Assembly: GCA_947630805.1 (NCBI GenBank)
Contig: CANRIV010000007.1
Coordinates: 1 to 64,000, forward strand
Length of the DNA: 64,000 nt
Direction: 5' to 3'
DNA from: an uncultured Lachnospiraceae bacterium
Lineage (GTDB): Bacteria; Bacillota; Clostridia; Lachnospirales; Lachnospiraceae
Below are positions 25,619-34,838 of the stretch, piece after piece. Both the position numbers and the translations under genes were made by a program. The number at the start of each line of letters is the position of its first letter. Within the stretch, counting starts at the first letter, position 1. Below the pieces are notes generated by a model that made no database searches, was not told where the DNA came from, and saw nothing but the letters and a program-made list of their open reading frames with translations.

Positions 25619-27115
25619 TTATTCATTTACGGGACGATTCGTACTTTCCGGCACGCTCTCTGTCTCTTCCGGTGTAACGGTTTCTGAAGGTGTTGTGGTC
25701 TCCGGTGATGGAGCAGTTGTCTGATTCTGCAATGTTGTCGTCTCTTCCTGTGTTGTCACTGTTGGTGCCTTTTGCACAATAACTTTCAGTTTTGCTGTTA
25801 CTGCCGTATATTTCAAATTTTTATACTGGGCAACATATTGAATTGTATATGTTCCCGGTTTTGTTGTATCTACCTTTCCGATACATTTTACATATGTTTT
25901 TTTATCCAGATTTACTCCCTTATACGTCGTCAGTGTACGGATATATTGATATGGATCAAATTTATCATTTTGTTTCAAAGTAACAGAAGCAGTCGTTAAT
26001 GCCATCTTGAGTCTTTGATCCGTCACCTTGTATGTAACTGTTTTGGTCCTTGTCTGTTTATTTGCTGCCTTGACAGTGTAAGTGATTTTATATTTTCCTG
26101 CCTGTGTAAAGGTCACAGTCTTATTTTTCACTTTTACCTTTTTCTTCTTATATTTTACTGATACTTTTACTTTGGAAGTAATATTTTTTCCGGAAATCAT
26201 CTTCGCTTTTACGCCGCTCATCAGATTTACGGTACTGCCCATTGGCACATTCTTTTTAGATACTGCTCCGTTAATTATCGGTTTCTTTGTATCCACTACT
26301 TTAAATGTAATTTTCTTTGTTTTTTTCTTTCCGAGAGAATCCTTTACTTTGTATTGAACTGTATACTTTCCTAATTTTTTTGTATTAATTTTTCCTGATG
26401 TCTTTATTGTTCCATTGCTTTTCGTAATATTATCCCCGGTGCTTCCCTTGATAGAAACCAAATCCAGTACTTTTACTTTCGCCTTATATTCTATTTTTTT
26501 TGTTTTTGCTGTAATTGTCGGTAGCGATTTTCTATATGGATTTTTGGGATCCGGATCTGTAGGGTCCCATGATGTAAATGCTCCTGTGCGAATTGGCGTA
26601 AAAGAAGGTCTTTTCAACGGATCGTCCTTTTTATTTCCCCAGAAAATAACAATCTTTGTTCCTACTGCACAATGGTCATAAATCCATTTTGCGTCTTTAC
26701 ACAGCAGTCTCACGCAGCCATGAGAAGCCTTCTGTCCCATCACATTATATGCGGACACAGACATCGTAGATTTATCTCCGTTTTTGTAATACCAGACGGA
26801 ATGGAATAAAACTCCCGTAGTAATTCTTGTGCAATATTGAGCGTAGCAGTTTCCAATCATCTCATGCCATCTGTATTTCACGGGAACATAAAATGTACCC
26901 GTAGGTGTCTCAGCACTTGGAGAACAAATCATTGCTTTTACTGCCTTACCTTTTTTATAAATCGTCGTACAGTTCGTGCCCAGATTTACTTTTATCGTAT
27001 ACTCTGTGCTTTCTTTAGCCTGTATCGTTTTTGTTTTTGGATTTATGCCCGCAATGCTAAATGCCATTGCCACGATCATCCCCCAGGCAATTCCCTTTTT
27101 TAATATTGCTTTCAT
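25619..27115 (-). CDS. Secreted L,D-transpeptidase (YkuD) with Ig-like repeats
   Basis: This gene encodes 498 residues. A signal peptide (about 1-33) precedes a YkuD domain (about 40-165), with the catalytic motif SHGCVRLLCKDAKWIYD holding His and Cys. Then come two or three Lys-rich bacterial Ig-like repeats (about 200-440) and a Thr/Pro/Glu-rich tail without an LPXTG signal. YkuD enzymes make 3-3 cross-links in peptidoglycan or attach proteins to it. The basic Ig-like repeats may bind wall polymers. The start has an AAGGAG site. Confidence 0.9.
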   Translation of the reverse strand: MKAILKKGIAWGMIVAMAFSIAGINPKTKTIQAKESTEYTIKVNLGTNCTTIYKKGKAVKAMICSPSAETPTGTFYVPVKYRWHEMIGNCYAQYCTRITTGVLFHSVWYYKNGDKSTMSVSAYNVMGQKASHGCVRLLCKDAKWIYDHCAVGTKIVIFWGNKKDDPLKRPSFTPIRTGAFTSWDPTDPDPKNPYRKSLPTITAKTKKIEYKAKVKVLDLVSIKGSTGDNITKSNGTIKTSGKINTKKLGKYTVQYKVKDSLGKKKTKKITFKVVDTKKPIINGAVSKKNVPMGSTVNLMSGVKAKMISGKNITSKVKVSVKYKKKKVKVKNKTVTFTQAGKYKITYTVKAANKQTRTKTVTYKVTDQRLKMALTTASVTLKQNDKFDPYQYIRTLTTYKGVNLDKKTYVKCIGKVDTTKPGTYTIQYVAQYKNLKYTAVTAKLKVIVQKAPTVTTQEETTTLQNQTTAPSPETTTPSETVTPEETESVPESTNRPVNE

Positions 27116-27311
27116 CGCTATCTCCTTCTTATTCTTTTCAAGATAATCCCCATTATACTATCAATTCAATTATTTTACAATTTATTAATATTGCTTTTAT
27201 CGGTCTCTCTAAGATATAATCATTTCTATATGTAATAATTTATTTTCATTAAATTTCCATTAAATTTTCATTTTATACTTTTATAATGTGAACATAATAA
27301 AAGGAGGAGAC

Positions 27312-28133
27312 ATGAAAAATACAAAATTTAATCTGGCTGTTATTTTGCTGATACTGGGATTTGTACTGATTGCACTCGATTGGGATGTTAAGACCGGATT
27401 TGCTTACCCGGAAGAATATGCTAACTCTAAGGATGTAATCGGCGAATTTCAATATTATAATATTGCATCCAATTATGGCGCCACATGTACTTATAAGTTT
27501 ATTGACACATCCACGAAAGAGAACAGTAATGCAAACGACGTTCCTGGCGAGCATCCCTCTTCCAGCGCTGTTTACCAGCAGACAAAAGTAATTGATAAAG
27601 TTTTTTTTGATAATATTCATATTGATATTTTTAATGATCTCCCCGGTTTTTTATTCATTGCTGTAGCGTGCTTGATTTTAGGTACAGGCATCAGACGGTT
27701 TCGTCTGGCTGCATTATCTGCAATTTGCGGTATGGTACTTTTTATTTTGTTGAAAGCACTGCCTTTTGCTGTCAACGGATTATTGCTGTGCAATATTTCC
27801 ATGGTAATCGGGATTGCTTATCTTGGTATTAATACACTGACGATATATCTGTGTGTTAACGCACTGCTTCATATGTGTCCTGATGTCTGCTGCAGAGATG
27901 AACGAAAATGGTGCAGAATCGTATGGTTTATGATTTTTGTACTCCAGATTCTCGTGACATTTATCTTGTGGCTGGGCTCAGATTTTTCAATGTTGTTCCA
28001 TGTTGGAATATTTTTTGAAGGTGTTTTGGTCGCTTTCATTATCATTTTCTGGCTTATTTTAAAAAGAGTTTTTTATTATATTGAAAATACTTATTTCGAC
28101 GCTCTCAAAAAGAAATCAAAGAATTTACGGTAA
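27312..28133 (+). CDS. Hypothetical integral membrane protein
   Basis: This gene encodes 273 residues. I chose ATG 27312 behind AAAGGAGGAGAC rather than the in-frame ATG at 27288. One hydrophobic segment lies near residues 8-25, then an outside loop of about 90 residues, then five to six membrane segments between residues 105 and 260, ending in a basic cytoplasmic tail. I do not recognise the family. It is cotranscribed with the secreted metallo-beta-lactamase-fold gene 68 nt downstream. A TATAAT at 27282-27287 may be its -10. Confidence 0.7.
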   Translation: MKNTKFNLAVILLILGFVLIALDWDVKTGFAYPEEYANSKDVIGEFQYYNIASNYGATCTYKFIDTSTKENSNANDVPGEHPSSSAVYQQTKVIDKVFFDNIHIDIFNDLPGFLFIAVACLILGTGIRRFRLAALSAICGMVLFILLKALPFAVNGLLLCNISMVIGIAYLGINTLTIYLCVNALLHMCPDVCCRDERKWCRIVWFMIFVLQILVTFILWLGSDFSMLFHVGIFFEGVLVAFIIIFWLILKRVFYYIENTYFDALKKKSKNLR

Positions 28134-28201
28134 AGTAATAAAAAATAAATTTTATTTTTGTTACTTTTTGCTGCCCATAGTGCGGCAGAATGGAGATTCC
28201 G

Positions 28202-29872
28202 ATGAAAAATTTTATTAAAAATTTTATAAAAATAACATCTGTTATAATATCTGTTTTTTCTATTTATATTTTGTTTTTCAGTGTTCAGACATTTGCAGGA
28301 GAAATGTCCCTGCATGCAGTATATGTGGGCAGAGGAGATGCTATCATTATCAGCAGTAACAACCACTATATGCTTGTAGATTCCGGGACCGGAGAGGGCT
28401 CCTCTCTTTTAATGAAATATCTGGACCGATTAAACATTCCAGATAAAAAAATAGATTATGTCGTATCTACACATCCGGACGGGGATCATGTAGGCGGATT
28501 TCCCGCAGTATTGGAACAATATCAGATAGGTCAGGTATTTTATTCTCCCTGCACTAAAGCAAATAATGACTATTATCATTTCATTAATACTGTAAAGGAA
28601 CACGATATTCCCTTTCGTAATCCGGTGGATGGAGATACCTGGAAACTGGGCGATGCTACTGTGTCAGTCGTGTATGACGGCTCTCAGGGATCCACATATA
28701 ATGAATGTAGCATCGTCTTAAAAGTAACCTGTGACGGAAAATCCATGCTTCTTATGGGCGACCTTCCTTCCACAATGGAAAGAGAACTGATGGAAAAAGG
28801 ATATCAGTTTCGGGCCGATATTCTTAAAGTGGGGCATCACGGTGCCGCTGCTTCTTCTTGTGCTGATTTTTTAGATGCGGTAAAACCTCAATATGCTGTT
28901 ATTTCATGCAGTAAAGACAAAAATACCAATTTGCCTAAGCCGTCTGTTTTGATGCGTCTGGCAAGAAGATTCGTGAAAACATACCGCACAACTGACGGAG
29001 ATGTTCTAATCCGGGTAAACAACGGAAAAATTTCTACTTCCAACAGGGAAAACAATGGATATCAGTCTATTAAAAACGGTACCATCACATTAAGCAATAA
29101 TGTATTTTACGCTACCGGAAAAGAAATCAGACCTACCGTAACACTTTTCGTAAACGGTATAAAAATACCATCCAGTCACTATACCGTAAAATATTCTTCG
29201 AATAAAGCTACGGGATTTGGGACAGTGAAACTCACTGCAACCGAAGTAAAATATGTCAGTACCTGCAAAACAACTTTTATGATTCTTCCCGCCAAAGAAA
29301 AAATAAGCGGAAAATTAAAAGGATATAAAAAAATAAATCTTTCCTGGTCCTCTCAGAGTAAGGCTACCGGATATACATTACAATATTCCACCGAAAAAGA
29401 TTTCAGCAAAAATGTAGTAACCAAAAACTTTAATCATCCGTCAAAGACTTCCGTTATATTAAAAAATCTAAAAACAAGCCGGAAATATTATATTCGGATA
29501 CGTGCATATAAAAGCAATATTGGAAACGGTAAGTGGAGTAAAAAAATATGTGTAGAAACACAGCAGACACCAATGCCGGAAAAAACAGAAATTATAAAAC
29601 TTCATGCAAAAGGAAAAAATAAGATTTATATTTCCTGGCAGAAAATCAGTTCTAAATACAAAGCCGGCTATCAGATACAATATTCTACCAGCAAAAAATT
29701 TACAAACGGGAAAAAAATTACTACAATCACTTATAAGAAAACAAAGAAAACGTACCGGACAATCAGGGGATTGAAGAAAAACAAGGTTTATTATGTGCGT
29801 ATTCGTGGATATAACAAATTTGGCACTGCCAAGTGGAGTCCTATTAAAAAAGTCCGGACTAAAAAACGTTAA
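28202..29872 (+). CDS. Secreted ComEC-like metallo-beta-lactamase-fold protein with FN3 domains
   Basis: This gene encodes 556 residues. ATG 28202 follows GGAG by 6 nt. A signal peptide (about 1-30) is followed by an MBL domain (about 34-285) like the soluble part of ComEC: LHAVYVGRGDAIII, DSGTGEGSS, and the metal motif STHPDGDHVGGF, then KVGHHGAA. After a short Ig-like stretch come two fibronectin III-type repeats (about 365-455 and 460-555, both closing with a GKWSKK/AKWSPI motif). In ComEC the domain degrades one DNA strand at the membrane; here there is no membrane channel, so a secreted phosphodiesterase or nuclease acting outside the cell is an inference. Confidence 0.8.
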   Translation: MKNFIKNFIKITSVIISVFSIYILFFSVQTFAGEMSLHAVYVGRGDAIIISSNNHYMLVDSGTGEGSSLLMKYLDRLNIPDKKIDYVVSTHPDGDHVGGFPAVLEQYQIGQVFYSPCTKANNDYYHFINTVKEHDIPFRNPVDGDTWKLGDATVSVVYDGSQGSTYNECSIVLKVTCDGKSMLLMGDLPSTMERELMEKGYQFRADILKVGHHGAAASSCADFLDAVKPQYAVISCSKDKNTNLPKPSVLMRLARRFVKTYRTTDGDVLIRVNNGKISTSNRENNGYQSIKNGTITLSNNVFYATGKEIRPTVTLFVNGIKIPSSHYTVKYSSNKATGFGTVKLTATEVKYVSTCKTTFMILPAKEKISGKLKGYKKINLSWSSQSKATGYTLQYSTEKDFSKNVVTKNFNHPSKTSVILKNLKTSRKYYIRIRAYKSNIGNGKWSKKICVETQQTPMPEKTEIIKLHAKGKNKIYISWQKISSKYKAGYQIQYSTSKKFTNGKKITTITYKKTKKTYRTIRGLKKNKVYYVRIRGYNKFGTAKWSPIKKVRTKKR

Positions 29873-29884
29873 AACGAGGTACGA

Positions 29885-30118
29885 ATGATGTCTTATAAAT
29901 TTTTTCAAAATACATCCTGTGAATTTTTTCCCTGTCACAATATAACAAAAAAAGACAATTTTAATTGTCTTTTTTGTTATTGTCCTTTATATGGGCTAAA
30001 AGATAAATGCGGTGGGAATTTTACATACACTGAAAACGGTATCAAGGACTGTTCTGAATGTAATTTCCCACATATAAAAGAAAACTATGATGAAATTATC
30101 AAAAAATTATCGACATAA
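29885..30118 (+). CDS. Cysteine-rich small domain protein
   Basis: This gene encodes 77 residues with ten cysteines. The core FNCLFCYCPLYGLKDKCGG and IKDCSECNFPHI matches the cysteine-rich small domain family (PF04071, from memory), whose members are often near cobalamin genes; none is here. It probably binds a metal or Fe-S centre. Codons 20-32 are spanned by a strong terminator-like palindrome (29942-29980). It ends exactly next to the DegV gene coming from the other strand. Confidence 0.8.
   Translation: MMSYKFFQNTSCEFFPCHNITKKDNFNCLFCYCPLYGLKDKCGGNFTYTENGIKDCSECNFPHIKENYDEIIKKLST
29942..29980 (+). terminator. Terminator-like palindrome inside the Cys-rich gene
   Basis: The arms 29942-29960 and 29963-29980 (ATAACAAAAAAAGACAATT and AATTGTCTTTTTTGTTAT) pair over 18 bp with one bulged A and a TT turn, with T6 in the right arm. 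It is the first hairpin after the preceding gene's stop but lies within the reading frame of the next gene. Confidence 0.6.
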
Positions 30119-31000
30119 TTACTCTTTTTCCCGCAAAATCACACTGATGCCAATTCCCACGGCGTCCGGCCCTACATGGCATCCTACACTCAGGGATAAC
30201 GGATCATAATATATATGTGTTATCTGACTGAATCTTTCTTTTACCATAGAAAACCACTCGTCTGCATCTTCCTGTTTTTGAAAACTTCCTGCAGCACCAA
30301 TTCTGATTTTTTCAACCGGATATTCTTTCAGCATTTTTTCTGTATATTCCTCTGCATAATCCAACAGTTTACTTACGCTTTTTTTCATTCCGCGCACTTT
30401 TTCCAGCGCTTCAAATTTTCCTCCCGTAGTAGTCAGAATCGGCTTAATATTTAAAACTGTTCCAAGGGTTGCTGCTGCAGGGGAAATTCTTCCACCCCGC
30501 TTCAAATATTTCAAATCTTCCACTGTAAGAAAAATAACAGAATTATAAGCGTTTTTTTCTAATGCTTCTTTAATTGCTTCTGCAGAAAATCCCTGGTCTG
30601 CCATATACTTTGCATCCAATACAGACTGGCGCATTGTCACTGATATTCTATGGTCATCTACCACCTGCACTTTTCCTTCATAATCTTCCGCCAGTTGTCT
30701 GGCAGAATAACATGAATTGCTCAGGCCGCTGGAAAGGGGAATATATACTACCTCATCATAGCCTTCTTCTCCCAAAAGTCTGTCCCAGAGGTCCAAAACA
30801 TCACCCGGAGACGGCATGGAAGAGGTTACCTCCCGGTCTGATACCACAGCTTCATAAAACTGTTCATGTGTAATATCTTTTCCCTCAAAATGGACTTTTC
30901 CTTCAATAATAACCGGCATTGGAAGAGAATAAACTCCTATCTTTATTCCCTCTTCCGGTGTGATTCCACTATTGCTGTCGGTCATAACTGCTGTTCTCAT
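30119..31000 (-). CDS. DegV family fatty-acid-binding protein
   Basis: This gene encodes 293 residues. It has the usual DegV opening AVMTDSNSGITPEE, the TSSMPSPGDV motif near residue 78, IPLSSGLSNSCYSARQLA near 105, and the lipid-pocket end HVGPDAVGIGI. DegV (FakB-like) proteins carry a fatty acid to the FakA kinase for phosphorylation and membrane lipid synthesis. No FakA is in this window. A second DegV gene lies 82 nt upstream, about as similar to it as members from different subgroups, so it is not a recent copy. Confidence 0.92.
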   Translation of the reverse strand: MRTAVMTDSNSGITPEEGIKIGVYSLPMPVIIEGKVHFEGKDITHEQFYEAVVSDREVTSSMPSPGDVLDLWDRLLGEEGYDEVVYIPLSSGLSNSCYSARQLAEDYEGKVQVVDDHRISVTMRQSVLDAKYMADQGFSAEAIKEALEKNAYNSVIFLTVEDLKYLKRGGRISPAAATLGTVLNIKPILTTTGGKFEALEKVRGMKKSVSKLLDYAEEYTEKMLKEYPVEKIRIGAAGSFQKQEDADEWFSMVKERFSQITHIYYDPLSLSVGCHVGPDAVGIGISVILREKE

Positions 31001-31082
31001 AATTTATTATTTCTCCTTGCTCTTTGTCTTAATTTGCTCCAGGGGTTTCTGACAGACATTTTCCCAATCCGTCTTTCTTTTG

Positions 31083-31970
31083 TCAGTCTTCTCTCTCACT
31101 TCCCCAGAAGAATAAAGCTACCGTCCCGGGTCCTGTATGGCTGCCAATGGTTGTTCCAATTTCATTAATTTCTACTTTCCCTTTGATATTTGGAAATTTT
31201 TCTTTTACTAAGGCAGCTACCGCTTTTGCGTCTTCCGGACATGCAGAATGTGACATGTAGCATTTATCATTGTACTCCAGACCATTCTGTGCATGCTCTT
31301 CCATCTTTGCCACCATAGCTTTCATCACTTTTTTCTTTCCCTTTACCTTGGCTCTTGGTATTAGTTTTCCCTCGAAATCCACATTTAATAACGGACAGAT
31401 GCCTAAAATACCTCCTACAACACCGGCCGTCTTAGAGACTCTTCCTCCCTTAATAAAAAAGGTCAAATCCGTCGAGAAAAACCAATGATGTACTTTTTTC
31501 TTATTCGATTCTGTCCATTTGTACAGTTCGTCAATGCTCATTCCCTCTTTCTTTAAGTCTGCCATTTTGTCAATTAAAAGTCCGCACCCGGAGGAAGCTG
31601 CAAGAGAGTCCACAACATATATTTTTCTGTCCGGATATTCTTCTTCCAAATTTGATTTTGCAATCATAGCTGAATTAACGGTACCGGAAATACCGGAAGA
31701 AAGACATACATGAATGATATCCTTTCCCTGTTCCAGATATTTCTTAAAATGTGCCTCATACTCATCTGCATTGACCTGATATGTTTTTGTTTCTGCTCCG
31801 TCTACCATTTTTTGATAAAATACATCAAACGGCATCGTTTTTCCTAAATCATCCTGATAGGAAACACCATCCAGTTCATAGTGAAAACATACATAAGCAA
31901 TATTTTTCTTCTCAAAATGTTCTGCTGTCAAATCTGCTGTAGAACAGCTGCTGATTACATATTCTCCCAT
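31083..31970 (-). CDS. DegV family fatty-acid-binding protein
   Basis: This gene encodes 295 residues. The markers are YVISSCSTADLTAEHFEKKN, the motif TKTYQVNADEYE in place of TSSQPS, the serine-rich turn VCLSSGISGTVNSAMIA near residue 90, the RVSKTAGVVGGILGICPLL loop, and SHTGPGTVALFFWG near the end. The changed substrate-site motif suggests a different acyl chain preference from its neighbour. The role is probably as a FakB-like fatty acid carrier. It lies 31 nt after the flavodiiron protein gene and may share its transcript. Confidence 0.92.
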   Translation of the reverse strand: MGEYVISSCSTADLTAEHFEKKNIAYVCFHYELDGVSYQDDLGKTMPFDVFYQKMVDGAETKTYQVNADEYEAHFKKYLEQGKDIIHVCLSSGISGTVNSAMIAKSNLEEEYPDRKIYVVDSLAASSGCGLLIDKMADLKKEGMSIDELYKWTESNKKKVHHWFFSTDLTFFIKGGRVSKTAGVVGGILGICPLLNVDFEGKLIPRAKVKGKKKVMKAMVAKMEEHAQNGLEYNDKCYMSHSACPEDAKAVAALVKEKFPNIKGKVEINEIGTTIGSHTGPGTVALFFWGSERED

Positions 31971-32001
31971 AAATACTTTCTCCCTTTTTCCTTTATATGA
32001 T

Positions 32002-33165
32002 TTACTGATTGTGTATTAACACATTAGCTAACACTTTCATCTGCTCCACATTTTCCGGTTTCATAGCGGATTTCACTGTAATAATCGGCTCTATCAGATG
32101 AATTTCTTTCATCCCCTCCAGCGCCGCTTTCATTACTCTTGCCGCACTAGGGGCCCAAGAGCCGTTTTCAATGATAGCAACTGTTCTTTTCTGATAATTT
32201 TTTATTTTTAAATGACTTAAAAATTTTTCCATCGGAGGAAATACTCCACCATCATAAGAAGATGCTGCCAGAACAATTCTGTCATACCGAAAAGCGTCTT
32301 CCACACACTCATGCAAATCCTCTCTGCACAAATCTGCAACAACAACTTTCTCGCATCCTTTCTCTTCTAAAATTTCTTTTAATTGATATGCCGCTTTTGC
32401 GGTATTTCCATGAATTGACGCATGGGCAATGAAGACTCCTTTATCCTCCGGCTCATACTTGCTCCATATATCATATTTTCCAATATAATATTCAAGATTT
32501 TCTGTGAGTACCGGTCCATGAAGCGGACAGATTGTATTCACGTCAAGTGCTGCAAGTTTTTTCAATAGTGCCTGCACCGGTGCACCATATTTTCCTACAA
32601 TATTAAAATAATATCTTCTCGCTTCACAAGTCCAGTCCTCATCGGCATCCCTCGTTCCAAATTTTCCAAATCCATCTGCACTAAATACAATCTTTTCAGC
32701 ACTCTCATAGGAAACCATGACCTCTGGCCAATGTACCATTGGTGCCATCATAAATGTCAGTTTGTGCGTCCCAAGCTTTAGTTCATCACCCTCTGACACA
32801 ACAATTTCCTTTCCCGTCAAGTCTACATCAAGAAACTGTTTTATCATAGGAAATGTCTTTGCATTTCCTACCACTTTCATTTCCGGAAATTTGCGAATCA
32901 GTTCCATCAAACTGCCGGAGTGGTCCGGCTCCATATGGTGCACAACGACATAATCTACACTTCTTCCATCCAGCGCCTGATCCAGATTGGTAATCCACTC
33001 TTCAACAACTGCGATATCTACAGTATCCATAACTGCCACTTTTTCATCTAAAATCAGATAAGAATTGTATGCCATACCTTTTTCCAGTACATACTGACTC
33101 TCGAATAACGTCGTCTCATAATCGTTTACTCCCACATTGATAATTGTATCTGTCACTTTTTCCAT
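32002..33165 (-). CDS. fprA: Flavodiiron protein (FprA-type O2/NO reductase)
   Basis: This gene encodes 387 residues. The first 250 form a metallo-beta-lactamase fold with the di-iron ligands HHMEPDHSGSL and later His residues (PMVHWPEVM, CPLHGPV). The last 140 are a flavodoxin domain (VFIAHASIHGNTAKAA). Such enzymes reduce oxygen to water or nitric oxide to N2O in anaerobes, protecting against oxidative or nitrosative stress. I chose ATG 33165, 8 nt after GGAGG; the in-frame ATG at 33180 encodes that site. No rubredoxin domain is attached, so the electron donor is a separate protein. Confidence 0.95.
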   Translation of the reverse strand: MEKVTDTIINVGVNDYETTLFESQYVLEKGMAYNSYLILDEKVAVMDTVDIAVVEEWITNLDQALDGRSVDYVVVHHMEPDHSGSLMELIRKFPEMKVVGNAKTFPMIKQFLDVDLTGKEIVVSEGDELKLGTHKLTFMMAPMVHWPEVMVSYESAEKIVFSADGFGKFGTRDADEDWTCEARRYYFNIVGKYGAPVQALLKKLAALDVNTICPLHGPVLTENLEYYIGKYDIWSKYEPEDKGVFIAHASIHGNTAKAAYQLKEILEEKGCEKVVVADLCREDLHECVEDAFRYDRIVLAASSYDGGVFPPMEKFLSHLKIKNYQKRTVAIIENGSWAPSAARVMKAALEGMKEIHLIEPIITVKSAMKPENVEQMKVLANVLIHNQ

Positions 33166-33302
33166 ATGAGATACCTCCAACCATTTTTCTTTTTGTTATA
33201 TTTTCTACTATTTATAATACCCTTTTTCTGGAATTGAAACAAGCAGTACTTTTGTTTTATAAAATATCGCCTCTTAGCATGCTTTTAGCCTTTTGACTCA
33301 CA

Positions 33303-33331
33303 TTGACTTTTCTAAACACATTAGATATAAT
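33303..33331 (+). promoter_or_regulatory. Strong sigma-A promoter facing the hairpin array and restriction-like operon
   Basis: TTGACT (33303-33308), a 17-nt spacer and a perfect TATAAT (33326-33331). A start near 33338 would transcribe the hairpins at 33349-33454 first and could continue into the operon beginning at 33696. Confidence 0.65.
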
Positions 33332-33348
33332 TTTATTGATTTTTTTTA

Positions 33349-33454
33349 GAATATGAAACACATCAAGTGTTTCATATTCGTACTTGACCAGCTCCATTAG
33401 GAGCGTGCTTTGCGAAGCAAAGTTTTGAAACGGTTATCCTTTACCGTTTCAAAA
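33349..33454 (+). ncRNA. Array of four hairpins, possible structured RNA or leader
   Basis: Four inverted repeats follow one another: GAATATGAAACAC/GTGTTTCATATTC (33349-33379, perfect 13 bp, loop atcaa); GCTCC-atta-GGAGC (33391-33404); CTTTGC-gaa-GCAAAG (33408-33422); TTTTGAAACGGT/ACCGTTTCAAAA (33423-33454, perfect 12 bp). The right arm of the first could also pair with the left arm of the last through GTTTCA/TGAAAC. No coding frame is visible here. The rest of the gap up to 33695 is AT-rich with no signal I can name. An RNA is inferred from the promoter and folds; a repeat element is the alternative. Confidence 0.4.
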
Positions 33455-33695
33455 GTTATACAAATAGAACACTTTTTAGTATAAATTTAATATTTTCTCC
33501 TTCTCTGTCGCCTCAGTTCCAACCCCGCAAGTTGACAGATATTCTGTTTTATATAAATCCCATGTTATGATACGAAAGGAAAAGAACATATTAAAAATAT
33601 TAGAATGAATAATTTCGCAATTGAAACAATTTCGATTCATATATGAATAACGGATTAACAGTTTCTTTATGTTATGTGTTTTTGGAGGAAATTTT

Positions 33696-34838
33696 ATGGC
33701 AACATATCAAGATTTTATAGATTCATTACTTCCTGGAAACTATGCTTTAACGAAATCAATGGAGCTAACGAAAATACAAACGAGTGGTACTTTATGGTAT
33801 ACAAAAAAGTTTCTCGTTCTGTATTACTATGTTTTTTTATCCAATGAAATATTTACGAAAGAATATATTCATAAAGTAGTAGACATCTTTGACACATACA
33901 TAAACACACTAGATGACAGCGTTAAAGAAGATGCAAAAATATTTTTTTACCCAGAGAATGAGACCATGAATTTTAAATCTCATTCCTTTAAAACATTTTC
34001 TTCCTTTGCTGGACAAACCGAATTTTTATCTCAGGAAGAGCGCAGAACATATATCCAGAAGGCAAAAAAATGTTATTTCGCACTCTTAATGAATTCTGGT
34101 GGTCAGACTGGTGTGAAAAAATTTTTAAAAGAATCTTTACAGTCAAAAGATTTTTGTTATTCTGAGACATCAATCGCAGAGATTCTTTATACTTCTGCAA
34201 TAAATTCTCTTACGATTGACGTAAATAAAGAGCATAAAATCAAAGATAATTCAATTAAATATATTTTGTCTGAAAAAACTATGCAGCAAGCGGTTTCTCT
34301 ATCTCTTACAGGAACAGTTACCACGAAAGAGATTGAAAAATTGGCCCGACAATATCCAAATCCAAATCCTCACTATGGGAGCATTGAAAATGACATGGTC
34401 GCATTTATTCGAAATGAGCGACAGATATTATATTATTATGGATATTTTCATTCGAAATCTTCCGGTGCAAATGATTTAGAATTTAGCAGTTTAACTCCAA
34501 TAGGAGAATTAGCCTTAACAGCAAATGCCATAGAATTTCTGGCAATTTGGGAACATCAAAAAATAAAAATGATTTCTCAACCAGAAACAGTAATCATAAA
34601 CAAGTTATCCATTTGCCAAAACAATCCGGAACGGTTTGCCATAAGTTTTTCGCCTTATACAGACATTTTAGAACACTTAATGAAAAAGGGGTCTCTTTCA
34701 TTGGAGGAATATAAACTTGTCATTGGCAGAAAAAACCGTCGAATCAATAAAGATTGGAATGACATAGAGTCCGAAATTTTTACTCATTTAGACGATATAA
34801 AACAAACCGTTTATGGTTTCCAACGACGGGGGAGATAA
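33696..34838 (+). CDS. Unrecognised protein, first gene of restriction-like operon
   Basis: This gene encodes 380 residues. ATG 33696 has GGAGG 8 nt upstream; the frame also opens at 33669 without a site. I recognise no family motif. The sequence is AT-biased, rich in Lys, Tyr, Phe and Ser, with no signal peptide or membrane segment, so it is cytoplasmic. A helix-turn-helix-like stretch may lie near residues 205-225 (TKEIEKLARQYPN), and the C-terminus is basic (RKNRRINKDW, FQRRGR). Its last 26 nt overlap the HNH nuclease gene, which shows tight coupling. It could be a specificity or second nuclease subunit, or a controller; this is inferred only from context. Confidence 0.7.
   Translation: MATYQDFIDSLLPGNYALTKSMELTKIQTSGTLWYTKKFLVLYYYVFLSNEIFTKEYIHKVVDIFDTYINTLDDSVKEDAKIFFYPENETMNFKSHSFKTFSSFAGQTEFLSQEERRTYIQKAKKCYFALLMNSGGQTGVKKFLKESLQSKDFCYSETSIAEILYTSAINSLTIDVNKEHKIKDNSIKYILSEKTMQQAVSLSLTGTVTTKEIEKLARQYPNPNPHYGSIENDMVAFIRNERQILYYYGYFHSKSSGANDLEFSSLTPIGELALTANAIEFLAIWEHQKIKMISQPETVIINKLSICQNNPERFAISFSPYTDILEHLMKKGSLSLEEYKLVIGRKNRRINKDWNDIESEIFTHLDDIKQTVYGFQRRGR

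Noticed and set aside
30119-31970. Recent duplication of DegV
   Set aside because: The two proteins differ across most of their length, including the substrate motif, so they are old paralogues or were brought together.
33349-33454. Invertible promoter or phase-variation switch
   Set aside because: The inverted repeats are short hairpins with small loops; none flanks the promoter at 33303-33331, and no site-specific recombinase is nearby.
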